NCBI GenBank assembly: GCA_024291935.2
Contig: CM044317.1
Coordinates: 21,350,230 to 21,414,229 of the forward strand
Origin: Okapia johnstoni
Taxonomy: Eukaryota; Chordata; Mammalia; Artiodactyla; Giraffidae
Direction of reading: 5' to 3'
DNA: 64,000 nt
The notes beneath the pieces are model-generated. The model searched no databases, had not been told where the DNA came from, and saw only the letters and a program-made list of their open reading frames with translations. Each line of letters opens with the position of its first letter. The first letter of the stretch is position 1. Both the position numbers and the translations under genes were made by a program. Shown piece after piece: positions 49,901-59,470 of this stretch.

Positions 49901-52900
49901 CTCTTTTCAGTGACATTGCTTTTGTGTAAATTTTTTTTACTTTTTGTTAAAAAAAAAAAATCATCCTTTTCATTTCAGCCCAGTTCGGGACACAGTGGTC
50001 ACCAATGACCGTTGGGGAGCTGGTAGCATTTGTAAGCATGGTGGCTACTATACATGTAGTGATCGTTATAACCCAGGACATCTTTTGCCACATAAATGGG
50101 AAAACTGCATGACAATAGACAAGTTTTCCTGGGGCTACAGGAGGAATGCTGGAATCTCTGACTATCTCACAATTGAAGAATTGGTGAAGGTACGGTAAAA
50201 TGTCTGGTGACCATTATGGTAATATTCGTAATAGTGTACATGTGTGAGAATTATGTTTTCTAAACTGTATAGCTCAACGGCCTGTAAACACAGGACGTGA
50301 CTTTTTTTCTATGTGTGTTCTCTTAGATAGTGATTAATGGTGGAATTGTTTTCTTCCTCTAAGAACTATATTTATTCTTAATTTTTAAGCAACTTGTACA
50401 AACAGTTTCATGTGGAGGAAATCTGTTGATGAATATCGGGCCCACACGAGATGGCACCATTTCTGCAATTTTTGAGGAGCGATTGAGGCAAATGGGAATC
50501 TGGCTAAAAGTCAATGGAGAAGCAATCTATGAAACCTACGCTTGGAGATCCCAGAATGACACTGTCACCCCAGACGTATGGTAAGTACTATTTGATAGAA
50601 GAAGGCATTTAACATTTCTCAGAGATAAAGAGAACAGTATAATAAAGAGGAAATTGGATGAATGCCCACCTATATAAAACATTTTATTTACTTAAAATCA
50701 GTGTATTTTAAACACTTATTATTTATCAAGCTGAGCTGAAATAGTCTCTAGATTCCTCCTAAAATTTCTTGCAAAAATTGTAGGTCATTCAGAAAAATGG
50801 AAAAAAAAAAAAAAGTGCTGAGTGGTTAATCCAAAAGAGACTTTTGGTTTAGTCAGGTAAATTCTAACTTTTGCAGGTGTTACATCTCATCAAATTAGCA
50901 GGAGGTGCCATAGGGCAGGAAAAATATATTCTAATCAATCTAAACCTGAACTTTCTTTAAAATTAATTGTCTCAACTGGCTAACTTTTAACTAGTATCTC
51001 CTATAAAAGCATATGGTGGTTTGTGATGTAGGATCTTAACAGATACAAATCAGAGTAGTCCTCCCTGGTGGCTCAGACTAAAGAATTCCCCTGCAATGTG
51101 GGAGACCTGAGTTTGATCCCTGGGTTGGGAAGATCCCCTGGAGGAGGGCTTGGCAACCCACTCCAGTATTCTTGCCTGGAGAATCCCCATGGACAGAGGA
51201 GCCTGGCGGGCTGCAGTCCATGGGGTCAGATAGAGCCGAACATGACTGAGTGACTAAGCACAGTACAGCACAGTATTACTGAAGCTCTAAAAGTTCACCT
51301 TGTATTACCACCAAAGCGAGTACAGCCTGATCAAGCATATACCAAAAGATTAGACCAAATAATCTTCTTTGAACTTATGACTTAAATTGTCAATTCACTG
51401 AAGAAAATAAAGTGAGGCAGTCTACACAGAAGCAGCTAACTGTAGAATTTTAGAATACTGGATCTGGGAGAAACCATAATGAGAACTCAGAACCAATCTT
51501 TCATTTTACAGAAGCTAGTTTTAAATTTGGCTTTAGAATTTGCTTCTGTGTTTATATTTGACTATGAGGGTGTCTGATCTGGGACTTGACAATTATTAAG
51601 CATTGTTCCATTAAGTTTTCTTTCAATAAGTAAAGATGAAACTCCAACTCCTTAACAGTCCCTATCAGGCCGTTGCCTGGCTCCGCTGCACTGAGCCCAG
51701 GCGGCCACTCTCCCTGCCTCACTGGAGGACCTCGCCCCCACAGGTTCCTGAGTGTTTCCCCTCCTTGCTGCATCTTCAGATGGCGATCTAGACTCCCAGG
51801 GCCATCCTTGAAATCTTTTGAGAATGTAAGCCCTGGCTCACTGTTGCTGTCCCCAGAACTTAGTTAATGTTAGTCCCTCAGTTGTGTCCGACTCTTTGCA
51901 ACCTCATGGTCTTAGCCCACCAGGCTCCTCTGTCCATGGGATTCTCCAGGCAAGAATACTGGAGTGGGTTGCCAGAACTACTTTTCATATAATTCTGATT
52001 GTCTGTATTCACAGCTGTTCTAATTTGCTGGCCCCTCAGTTCTTGGGCTTCCCAGGTAATGCTAGTGGTAAAGAACCCGCCTGCCATGCAGGAGACTTGA
52101 GATGCAGGTTCGATCCCTGGGTTGGGAAGATCCCCTGGGGGAGGGCATAGCAACCCACTCCAGTATTCTTGCTTGGACCATCCCATGGATGGAGGAGCCT
52201 GGCAAGCTACAGTCCATAGGGTAGCACAGAGTTGGACACGACTGAAGCGACTTAGCAGGCACGCAGTTCTTGTACTTCCTCCTTTCTGGGGATTCTGTCC
52301 CCTTCTTTTGGTCATACCTTAGATCTTGCATTTCCAATATCCGTACTCCTTCCACGATCTCAGTCTGAATCATTCCACTGTCTAATTCCCTCCTCTTGTA
52401 TTTCAGTTCACTTCAGCTTCCAAACGGCTCTTTGGAGAGAGTGGAGGTTGAAACAATCATTCATGGCCAGTGATTTAATCAATAATAACTGATGAGGCCA
52501 CCATATAAAACCAAAAGAATGCGGTTCAGAGAGCTTCTGGATTGGTGGCGGTGCCGGGAGAGTGGGGCACCTGGGGAGGGTGTGGAAGCCCCCTGCCCCC
52601 CACACACACCTTGTCCTGTGTGTCTTTTCCATCTGGCTGTTCCTGAGATACATCCTTTTATAATAGGCCTGTAATCCAGGAAGTAGAATTCTGAGAGCTG
52701 CTCTAGCAAATTAACTGAACTCAAGGAGGGGGTTGTAGGAACCTCCGATCTATAGCCTGTGGGTCAGAAGCCCACATGACAATCCGGACATGTGACTGGT
52801 ATCTAAATTTGGGGAGGGGGCAGTCTGGTAGGAATAAACCCTGACCCTTTGGAATCTGACACTGCCACTGGGTAGATGGTGTCAGAATGGAGTCGAAATG

Positions 52901-55014
52901 TAGGACGCCCAGCTGGTTCCTGAGAACTGCCTGGTGCTGTGGGAACTTCTCCCCGACACCACACACATACACTGGGATTGGGGTCAGAATCCTTTTGGGT
53001 ACTTTTTATTGCTACCATGGGGCTATTTTTTCTTCCCTCTATTAAAGAAAACATTGGTAAATATGTACTAAATGGAGGTATCTCTGTAAGATAATTCTGA
53101 ACCTGACGCATACATAATGAGAAATATTACTATGCATTTTTTTTTCTTTTTAACCAGGTACACATCCAAACCTAAAGATAAGTTGGTCTATGCCATGTTT
53201 CTCAAATGGCCCATGTCAGGACAGCTCTTTCTTGGTCAGCCCAAAGCTACTCTGGGGACAACAGAGGTAAGATGGAATTTTGTCTTTATTGTTCCTTTAA
53301 ATTGCTGACTAGAATACCCTGAGGAAGACATTAACTTTCAATTTCTAGGTGAGCCTTATATGTATTCCATTTGTATCTCATAACAGTAATTTTAAAATGA
53401 GATTTATCAATGGCAATATTTGGCAAAAACTGTTGAAAATTTTGTTTCATTCCCCAGAAAACCAAACTTACAAAACAGTTAAATCATCTCCATGGTTATC
53501 AATTAAAATATCTTCTCCACAGTCATGCTATGTTGTTCAGATTCACTGCATGCATCCAAAAATGACTCTTTTCGTAAAACTGGAGTTCAGATTCTTCCCC
53601 TGTCATCTCGCCCCAGAACACATCTGAATAAATGTAAGATGCATGGCCCTATTATTTTAAGTTCTTAAAAATTTTGGAGAAGGTTAAAAGTTAACCTTCC
53701 CTGCTGGCTCAGCAGTAAAGAATCTGCCTGCCATGCAAGAGATACGGGTTCAACTGAGGGTTTGACTCCTGGGTCGGGAATATCCTTTGGAGAAGGAAAT
53801 GGCAACACACTCCAGTATTTTTGCCTAGCAAATTCCATGGACAGAGGAGCCTGGTGGGCTACAATCCATGAGGTTGCAAAGAGTCAGACAGGACCGAGTG
53901 ACTAAACAGCGACAAAAGGTTAATCTAACAGTTGTGGCCATCAGCTCTGGCAATGAGTTCATTTTAATATATTTTATAACTTATTTTTAAGAAGATAAAA
54001 ATTTTCTGGGAGATGAATTGTCCAAATTCTTATCCTTAAACCATTTTTCCATGTTTCATTTCTAACACTTGTGGCTGATTGGGCAGAAAGGGAGATAAAG
54101 AGTTCAAATCTGATGTTTAACTGCAGCTTAGAGGCCTGGGCATAACATTTTCTTTTTATCTGTGTCCTCTTTGTTGTTGTTTAGTCACTCAGTCGTGTCC
54201 GACTCTTCTGCGACCCCACAGACTGTAGCCCACCAGGCTCCTCTGTCCATGGGATTCTCCAGGCAAGAATACTGGAGTGGGTTGCCATTTCCTTCTCCAG
54301 GGGATCTTGCCAACCCAGAGATCAAATCCGCATCTCCTGCATTGCAGGCACATTCTTTACCGCTGAGCCACCAGCGAAGCTTTGGCCGCCATTAATACTG
54401 TTATTTGAAAGTCCATGGGTTTTGTTTTTGTATTATTCTACATGATAAGCAAAGTTTTCTGGTTCAAAATAACCACAAATATATAGAAAACTACTTATGT
54501 AAATTCATTTTGTGTAAGACTAAGGCTATAGAATAGTTACAGTAGTAATTGATTGCACATACATACTGTTGATTAGTGGAGGTTATTGGACCATCTGGGG
54601 AGGGAGGGTGGCTGGATAAGGAAGGCAAGCCTTTCCCCAAACATCCTGTGTCAGAGCCAGGCAGGCCTTAGTTGTGCAGTTCAAAAGTAATTTTCTCCAC
54701 TCTGATGCTATTCAGTCTACACGATTCTTCCTCAAATCCTGCACACTTTCGAGAGTAATAACGGAGCAAGAGAGATGTATACACTCATTTGGATCATGAA
54801 TTAAAGCAGCTTGTGATCCACTAAATAGAAGTAAAAACAGTGAATCTCCTGTCTACATTGCTGTTTAAGAAATATCAACTGCTTCTTCCCAATACAATGA
54901 GGGAGTCAAAGACACATATGGAGACATTTATGTGTATGTTTTAAATTTTAGGTTAAACTCCTGGGACATGGACAGCCCCTTCACTGGACTCCTTTCGGAG
55001 CAAAATGGCATTAA
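37685..55014 (+). CDS. FUCA2: FUCA2, alpha-L-fucosidase 2, gene span (7 coding exons)
   Basis: A GH29 family exo-glycosidase that removes alpha-L-fucose from glycoconjugates; it is secreted (plasma form) and found in the endolysosomal route. Exons: 37685-37902, 43863-44050, 48057-48396, 49979-50189, 50390-50580, 53158-53266 and 54952 to the stop. All junctions are GT-AG and phases agree. Residues 1 to about 28 are a signal peptide (leucine-rich core, then small residues). The GH29 catalytic barrel includes FIHWG (56-60), KHH (132-134) and WSDGD (224-228), with D226 as the expected nucleophile. A C-terminal beta domain follows. N-glycosylation sequons: N169-R-T, N247-E-S, N375-D-T. 'WYWQKEKIP' separates it from FUCA1. 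As written, the frame stops at 55012-55014 after 439 residues; the conserved C-terminus lies in the next frame (about 465 expected). Confidence 0.96.
38532..39955 (+). mobile_element. BovB LINE, decayed, in FUCA2 intron 1
   Basis: Runs from the middle of ORF2 ('aagctagtggaggtggcgggattc...') through the RT region ('YADNTT' at about 39196-39213) to the BovB 3' end. Several stops and frameshifts break it. It is clearly older than the copy at 59471. Confidence 0.85.
39963..40186 (+). repeat. Bov-tA SINE
   Basis: Sense Bov-tA directly after the BovB 3' end; tail 'caacagcaacaac'. Confidence 0.9.
40588..40784 (-). repeat. Bov-tA SINE
   Basis: Antisense copy, about 400 bases from the sense copy at 39963, so the two could pair in the pre-mRNA. 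Confidence 0.9.
41466..41678 (-). repeat. Bov-tA SINE
   Basis: Antisense Bov-tA ('tctcagtcgtgtccaactc...aaccactagcacc'). Confidence 0.9.
42858..43035 (+). repeat. CHR-type SINE (CHR-2-like)
   Basis: 'gatttccctggtggtctaatgg' head, the 'catgccacaactaaagatcctgcgtgc' body and an (aaat)n tail. Confidence 0.85.
43525..43808 (+). repeat. DNA-transposon-like ancient repeat
   Basis: 'agttgacccttgaatagcac' start, 'gatgccaaaactgtggatatggagggc' middle and related sequence at the end. This resembles a common mammalian DNA transposon, probably pogo/Tigger class; I am not sure of the family name. Confidence 0.45.
43863..44050 (+). CDS. FUCA2: FUCA2 exon 2
   Basis: 188 bases. Begins by completing W73 and gives [20 protein letters not shown], which matches FUCA2 rather than FUCA1. 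It ends at ...SKHHE plus one base of the Gly codon, before GTAAGT. Confidence 0.97.
44655..45315 (+). repeat. Ancient interspersed repeat interrupted by a CHR SINE
   Basis: 'ttagggttctccagagaaatagagctaacagg' opens it and 'ggcccaggcaagttgacacataaaatgaacc' closes it, a widespread mammalian repeat pattern. A minus-strand CHR SINE with a T-run occupies about 44972-45099. Confidence 0.55.
45436..45732 (+). repeat. Long CHR-type SINE
   Basis: 'ggtccagtggttaagaatctgcctgcc' head and an extended 'gcctgcgcaccacggctagagagcag...' body with an (aaat)n tail. Confidence 0.75.
47118..47625 (+). repeat. BovB 3' fragment
   Basis: From 'cttattttcttgggctccaaaatcac' with an internal deletion to 'gccactgaacaacaacaa'. 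A 25-base unit is tandemly doubled at 47294-47343. Confidence 0.85.
47690..47861 (+). repeat. CHR-2-like SINE
   Basis: 'ggacctccctggtggc' head, 'gtttgatccttgg', repeated 'catgccataacta' motifs and an (aaat)n tail. It ends about 195 bases before exon 3. Confidence 0.8.
48057..48396 (+). CDS. FUCA2: FUCA2 exon 3 (catalytic nucleophile)
   Basis: 340 bases, between 'tttcag' and GTGTGT. Encodes [13 protein letters not shown], the N169 sequon and [13 protein letters not shown] with D226. It ends in the Ser249 codon. This donor (GAGAG|GTGTGT) is weaker than the others. Confidence 0.97.
48600..48720 (-). repeat. Bov-tA SINE, partial
   Basis: Antisense head and part of the body; truncated. Confidence 0.85.
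49521..49723 (-). repeat. Bov-tA SINE
   Basis: Antisense Bov-tA in FUCA2 intron 3. Confidence 0.9.
49979..50189 (+). CDS. FUCA2: FUCA2 exon 4
   Basis: 211 bases after 'catttcag', ending at a full codon before GTACGG. Encodes [19 protein letters not shown] and [14 protein letters not shown], conserved GH29 barrel segments. Intron 4 is only 200 bases. Confidence 0.97.
50390..50580 (+). CDS. FUCA2: FUCA2 exon 5
   Basis: 191 bases starting [18 protein letters not shown], the GH29 barrel end, and going to the NDTVTPDVW segment (sequon N375). It splits the Trp codon TG|G. The acceptor 'ttttaag' is preceded by a T-rich tract. Confidence 0.97.
51061..51272 (+). repeat. Bov-tA SINE
   Basis: Sense Bov-tA lacking the first few bases of the head. 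Confidence 0.9.
51868..51976 (-). repeat. Bov-tA body fragment, antisense
   Basis: BovB-derived body only, 'gtccctcagttgtgtccgac...ctggagtgggttgcca'. Confidence 0.88.
52044..52268 (+). repeat. Bov-tA SINE
   Basis: Complete sense Bov-tA, only 67 bases from the antisense body at 51868-51976. Confidence 0.92.
53158..53266 (+). CDS. FUCA2: FUCA2 exon 6
   Basis: 109 bases after 'ttttaaccag', before GTAAGA. Encodes [18 protein letters not shown] and [14 protein letters not shown] of the C-terminal beta domain; ends on a full codon. Confidence 0.97.
53697..53925 (+). repeat. Bov-tA SINE
   Basis: Sense Bov-tA with a small internal duplication in the head ('gggttcaactgagggtttgactcc'). Confidence 0.88.
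54168..54382 (-). repeat. Bov-tA SINE
   Basis: Complete antisense Bov-tA, close to consensus, in intron 6. Confidence 0.92.
54952..55014 (+). pseudogene. FUCA2: FUCA2 exon 7 as written (apparent frameshift)
   Basis: After 'aaattttag' the frame gives [12 protein letters not shown] and T432, then PFGAKWH and a stop at 55012-55014. The conserved ending (EQNG..., then LPQLTIHQMPCQWGWALAL) is in the next frame from 54998 to the stop at 55091-55093. So 54991-54997 holds one base too many. Only this exon is affected; the other six are intact. Being terminal, the early stop should not trigger nonsense-mediated decay. The gene is otherwise intact, so this label covers the exon only. Confidence 0.75.
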
Positions 55015-55093
55015 GGTAGACCTGCCTCAGCTAACCATTCATCAGATGCCCTGCCAGTGGGGCTGGGCTCTAGCACTAACTAATGTGACCTGA

Positions 55094-55387
55094 TCAGCAG
55101 TAGAGTGCTTCCTGATGCAGTTATCGCTAAGGCTAGAATATATATCAGGTTTCTGTAATTGTAGCACATGGACAAAGCAAATGTAAAATTGGCCAAGAAT
55201 TTCCTAAATTACCCACACAACTGTTTTAACTCTCCAGTGCACTTTGCTATTGATGTCTCTTCACACTGAATTTATTTCCATGTATGAATCAGAGGTGGGG
55301 ATCTTTGTTGTAGTGAGAAATTGGTGGTGGTAAAGATTGAATCATGTGTAATGCCAAATTCACATTTTGAAACTCTAAGCCTCAATG
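55094..55387 (+). other. FUCA2: FUCA2 3' UTR, proximal part
   Basis: Follows the conserved-frame stop. No AATAAA or ATTAAA occurs on the plus strand until 55715, so the poly(A) site is not evident here. Unique sequence. Confidence 0.5.
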
Positions 55388-55479
55388 GGGCTTCCCTGGT
55401 GGCTCAGTGGCAAAGAATCCACCTATAATGCAGGGGACATGAGTTTGATCCCCGAGTTAGGAAGATCCCCTGGAGAAGG
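55388..55479 (+). repeat. Bov-tA head fragment
   Basis: Head and start of the body, cut off at 'ctggagaagga'. Confidence 0.85.
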
Positions 55480-55780
55480 ATTGGATTTGGAGATTTTAAA
55501 GAAATAACTAAGGTTAAATGAAATCATCAGGGTGGGACCTTAATCCAATATGACTGGAGTCCTTATAAGAAGAGGACGAACACGGATGGAAGCACACAGA
55601 GGAAAGACCATTTAAGGACATCGTGAGAAGGTGGCCAACTGCAGCCAAGGAGAGGCCTCAAGAGAAACCAGACCTGCAGAAACCTTGTGCCTTCAGCCTC
55701 CAGAACCGAGAAAAAATAAATGACTGTGGTTTAAGCACTCTATCTGTGGTATTTATTATGACAACTCTAGCAGACTAATA
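55480..55780 (+). repeat. MLT1-type LTR
   Basis: 'gtgggaccttaatccaatatgactgg', 'ccttataagaagagg' and 'gtggtttaagcactc...ctagcagactaata' match the MLT1 (MaLR) LTR. Its own AATAAA is at 55715-55720 in sense. Confidence 0.75.
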
Positions 55781-55784
55781 AGGG

Positions 55785-56000
55785 CTTCCCAGGTGGCTCA
55801 GTGGTGAAGAATCCACCTGCCAATGTGGGAGATGCCGGTTCAATCCCCGGGTTGAGAAGATCCCCTGCGGAAGGGAATGGCTACCCACTCCAGTATTCTT
55901 GCCTGGAAAATTCCATGGACAGAGGAGCCTGGTGGGCTATGGTCCGTGGGGTTGCACAAGAGTCAGACACAACTTAGTGACTAAACAACAACAACAACAA
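55785..56000 (+). repeat. Bov-tA SINE
   Basis: Complete sense Bov-tA with a (caa)n tail. Confidence 0.92.
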
Positions 56001-57508
56001 AGACTAATACAGGGTCATAGGTATATAATCAATGGGACTTAATGTTTATGCTTACAGTAACTGTCTTTTTATAAAGACGTTGTCATCTTCCTTCATGGTA
56101 ATAAAACTGATATGTTTACTATAGATATTTAAAAATATACAGAAATGCCTAAAGACAAAATCACTAAGGTCACCATTATTAATATTTTAGTATTCTTCTT
56201 CCAGGGTTCTTTAGGGCGGAGGCAAGTGAGGGTGTAGGATTGGAGGAGGTGTGGGCTTATTTTTGTAGGTGGGCTAATTTGAGGTCCAATTTAAATGAAT
56301 ATTTTTTTTTCCTGTATTTATTTGCCTTTAAGCAAATTGAAGTTGAAAACCTATCTGAAAATTATTGTCTATTCAGATCTTCCCTAAGAATGATGCAAAA
56401 ATAGTGATATTGACGTAAATTTAAAGAAACACTGATTAAAGAACTCACTTCCCTTAACAAAAGATGCTTCACAAGGCTAGATCTTTAGCTGAAGTGCTAC
56501 AGGCTCCATTTTGTTACATTAATCAAATGCGGATATCTCATTGTTCCCTGTAGACGCTTCAAGTAGAGAGGGAAGTAAAACACTATTCACATTTATTTTC
56601 TAAAATCATCTTGAAGTTGAAAATATTTTTAAAAAATTATTCATTGCTGAAGTTTCTACAACTACCAAAATTTTAAAACCATTCTAAGTATTGACATGAA
56701 TAAGTACTTTAAGTGTTCTAAATCCCAATTACCATATTATTAGAGGTCCAATAAGGACAGATTTACATGATCCCCAACACTAGACTAAGAGAAAACAAAA
56801 AAAGGGAAAAAACTCTGAGTTAGAAGAATCTTAACATAAAAGTGAGGTCATCTGAAGCAAATAGTTTTGCGACTAAAATCTGTCAGTCATTTAAATTCCT
56901 ACCTTGTCGATAATGACCTTTACAAATAGAGAATATAGAGGGAAAATGGAGCTATTTAAGTAAATTATAATTAGATACAGGGTTTAGTTAATGGGTAACT
57001 ATGAAGAAGCTAAATGATAAAATACAGATCGGCATTCAGAGGTGCTGATAAAATGCTTTGCTAATAACCATATATTATATATGGAACAGAAGGAGACATC
57101 AAATTTAAGTTTAACATATATCTTGCTTATATGTGGAATATACTGTAAGTGGGACTTGTAACAAGGATTTTAAAATAGTCCATCAAATTCTTACAATTAT
57201 CATTGGTATGAAGGGCAAGAGTTATGGTAAGGGTAATTAAAAATCAGATCTCTCATTACTTATTTTAAGCTAATAGTTCTTATCCCCCACAACTGATTCT
57301 TTTCCCAGAGTTACTATATAGGCACAGAATTGACTTGTTTTAAATTTCAGTAACATTGGATTTTTCTTTAGTAATGAGAGAAATATTGAAGGCAAGCAAA
57401 ACTAGATTGTTAGACTAGATATAACTTTAATAAGGTTTTATCTCATTTTCTTATGAGTGCCATATTGAAACAACACAATTGTTCAGACTAATCAAATAAA
57501 TATGAATT
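56001..57508. other. AT-rich unique stretch between FUCA2 and PEX3
   Basis: No exon, RNA gene or recognised repeat. Confidence 0.35.
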
Positions 57509-57519
57509 AGGGCAACAGA

Positions 57520-57789
57520 CAGAGAAGGCGATGGCAACCCACTCCAATATTCTTGCCTGGAAAATCCCATGGACAGAGGAGCCTGGTAGGCTGCAGTCCA
57601 TGTGGTCGCTAAGAGTCGGACACGACTGAGCAACTTCACTTTCCCTTTTCACTTTCATGCATTGGAGAAGGAAATGGCAACCCACTCCAGTGTTCTTGCC
57701 CGGAGAATCCCAGGGACGGCGGAGCCTGGTGGGCTGCCGTCTATGGGGTTGCACAGAGTCGGACACGACTGAAGCGACTTAGCAGCAGC
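57520..57789 (+). repeat. BovA2 SINE (two Bov-A units)
   Basis: Two BovB-derived monomers joined by the 'ttcactttcccttttcactttc' linker, without a tRNA head. Tail is (agc)n. AGGGCAACAGA flanks it at 57509-57519 and 57790-57800. Confidence 0.92.
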
Positions 57790-58130
57790 AGGGCAACAGA
57801 AAACAAGACAGATGTTTTGCTCTCTGTTCATTTTTTATTTTGTAGGTAAAAGACCAGGTTAGATAAAAACCTTCCTGTCTAACTTGCAAACAAATAATTG
57901 TTCATATCGAATTTTTATATATACACAGTAACAAACATTTATGCAAGTTTGAAGGAGAAAGTATAAGCTGTTTTAAGTAATCTCCATTTAACCAACTCAC
58001 TAGAGTAATGGATGCTCTCCATTTTCTTGGAAAAGAATACTAATTGACACCTGGGCAAGATGCAGGCTTTCAGTTAGCAGGCTTCTGTCTGGCACATACT
58101 TCACCTCAGTTTCCACTTGCTGCAATCAAT

Positions 58131-58348
58131 TTGAAAGTGAAAAGTTAAAGTCGCTCAGTTGTGTCTGACTCTTTGCGATCCCATGAACTGTAACTCACCA
58201 GGCTCCTCTGTCCATGGAATTCTCCAGGTAAGAATACTGGACTGGGTTGCCAATTCCTTCTCCAGGGGATCTTCCCGACCCAGGGGTTGAACCTGGGTCT
58301 CCTGCATTGCAGGCAGATTCTTTACCATTTGAGCCACCAGTAAAGCTC
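58131..58348 (-). repeat. Bov-tA SINE
   Basis: Complete antisense Bov-tA. Confidence 0.92.
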
Positions 58349-58384
58349 ATGTAACAGGATATGTTTACCACCAGTTAGCTGAGT

Positions 58385-59130
58385 TTGTTACTGCAGTGGG
58401 TTGAATAGTACTCCCCAATAAATCAAACCTACTCAGAAGCTCTCAAAAACTACTCAAGGCTTCTGATAGCTCAGTTGGTAAAGAATCCACCTGCAATGCA
58501 GGAGACCCTGGTTCGATTCCTGGGTTGGGAAGATCTGCTGGAGAAGGGATAGGTGGCCCACTCCAGTATTCTTGGGCTTCCCTTGTGGCTCATCTGGTAA
58601 AGAATCTGCCTGCAATGTGGGAGACTTGGGTTCAATCCCTGGGTTGGGAAGATCCCCTGGAGAAGGGAAAGGCTACCCATTCCAGTATTCTGGCCTGGAG
58701 AATTCCATAGACTGTGTAGTCCATGGGGTCACAAAGAGTTGGATATGACTGAGCAACCTTTACTTTTACTCAAAAGCTCAGAGTGTGATCTTACTTAGAA
58801 TCAGTGTCTTTGCACATGCAATTAAGAATTAAAGTAAGTTCTGAGGTAAGATCATAGTGGACATGGGGTCACAAACATGTAGAAGATGACCACATGAAGA
58901 CAGGCAGAAACTGGTTATGCTGCTGAAAATCAAGGAATATGTGGGGCCACCAGAAGCAGGAAGAGTCGAGGAAGGTTGGAAGGATTCTTTCTTAGAGTCT
59001 GCAGAGGGTACATGGTCCTGCTGACACCTTAATTTTGGGTTTCTAAGCACCAGAATGGTGAGAGAATAAATTTCTGTAGTTTTAAGCCACATAGTGGTAA
59101 TTTATTACAGCAATTCTAGGAAACAGTTAC
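58385..59130 (+). repeat. MLT1-type LTR split by a Bov-tA
   Basis: 'actgcagtgggttgaatagtactcccc' (5' part) and 'gtgatcttacttagaatcagtgtctttgcac...agagaataaatttctgtagttttaagcc' (3' part) are one MLT1-like LTR. Confidence 0.65.
58455..58775 (+). repeat. Double-headed Bov-tA SINE
   Basis: A first head plus truncated body (58455-58573) is followed at once by a second head and full body (58574-58772). Inserted into the MLT1-like LTR. Confidence 0.85.
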
Positions 59131-59470
59131 CAAACTGATTATGTTTGGTAATTTATGATAAATTTGATATAATTTATGTTTTTATAATGTTACATAAGTA
59201 GATGAAATGACTGTGAAGAGTTGTAGTTTCTGTGAAAACCAAGTTGAATACTTTGGAAAAACTAGATGAAAGTGTTGCTTTCCCCGTGCCCAATTTAAAT
59301 GTATTGGTTAATTATTCGTAAAACAGTTCTAAAAGACTGGACAGAAATGTACTAAAAATCCACAAGTATTCTGTACCCATATACAACTATACAATGTAAC
59401 ACATATGATTTGTACGAGACAGTCAGAGAACGCTTATAAGCATACCTATACTGAAAAGGTGGAAAGGACC

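Larger units (their letters stand above)
50581..53157. other. FUCA2 intron 5
   Basis: 2,577 bases carrying three Bov-tA pieces. 51276-51860 and 52270-53157 are otherwise unrecognised. Confidence 0.8.

Noticed and set aside
37685..55093. FUCA1 instead of FUCA2
   Set aside because: The exon 2 segment WYWQKEKIP and the [15 protein letters not shown] segment match FUCA2; gene order beside PEX3 agrees.
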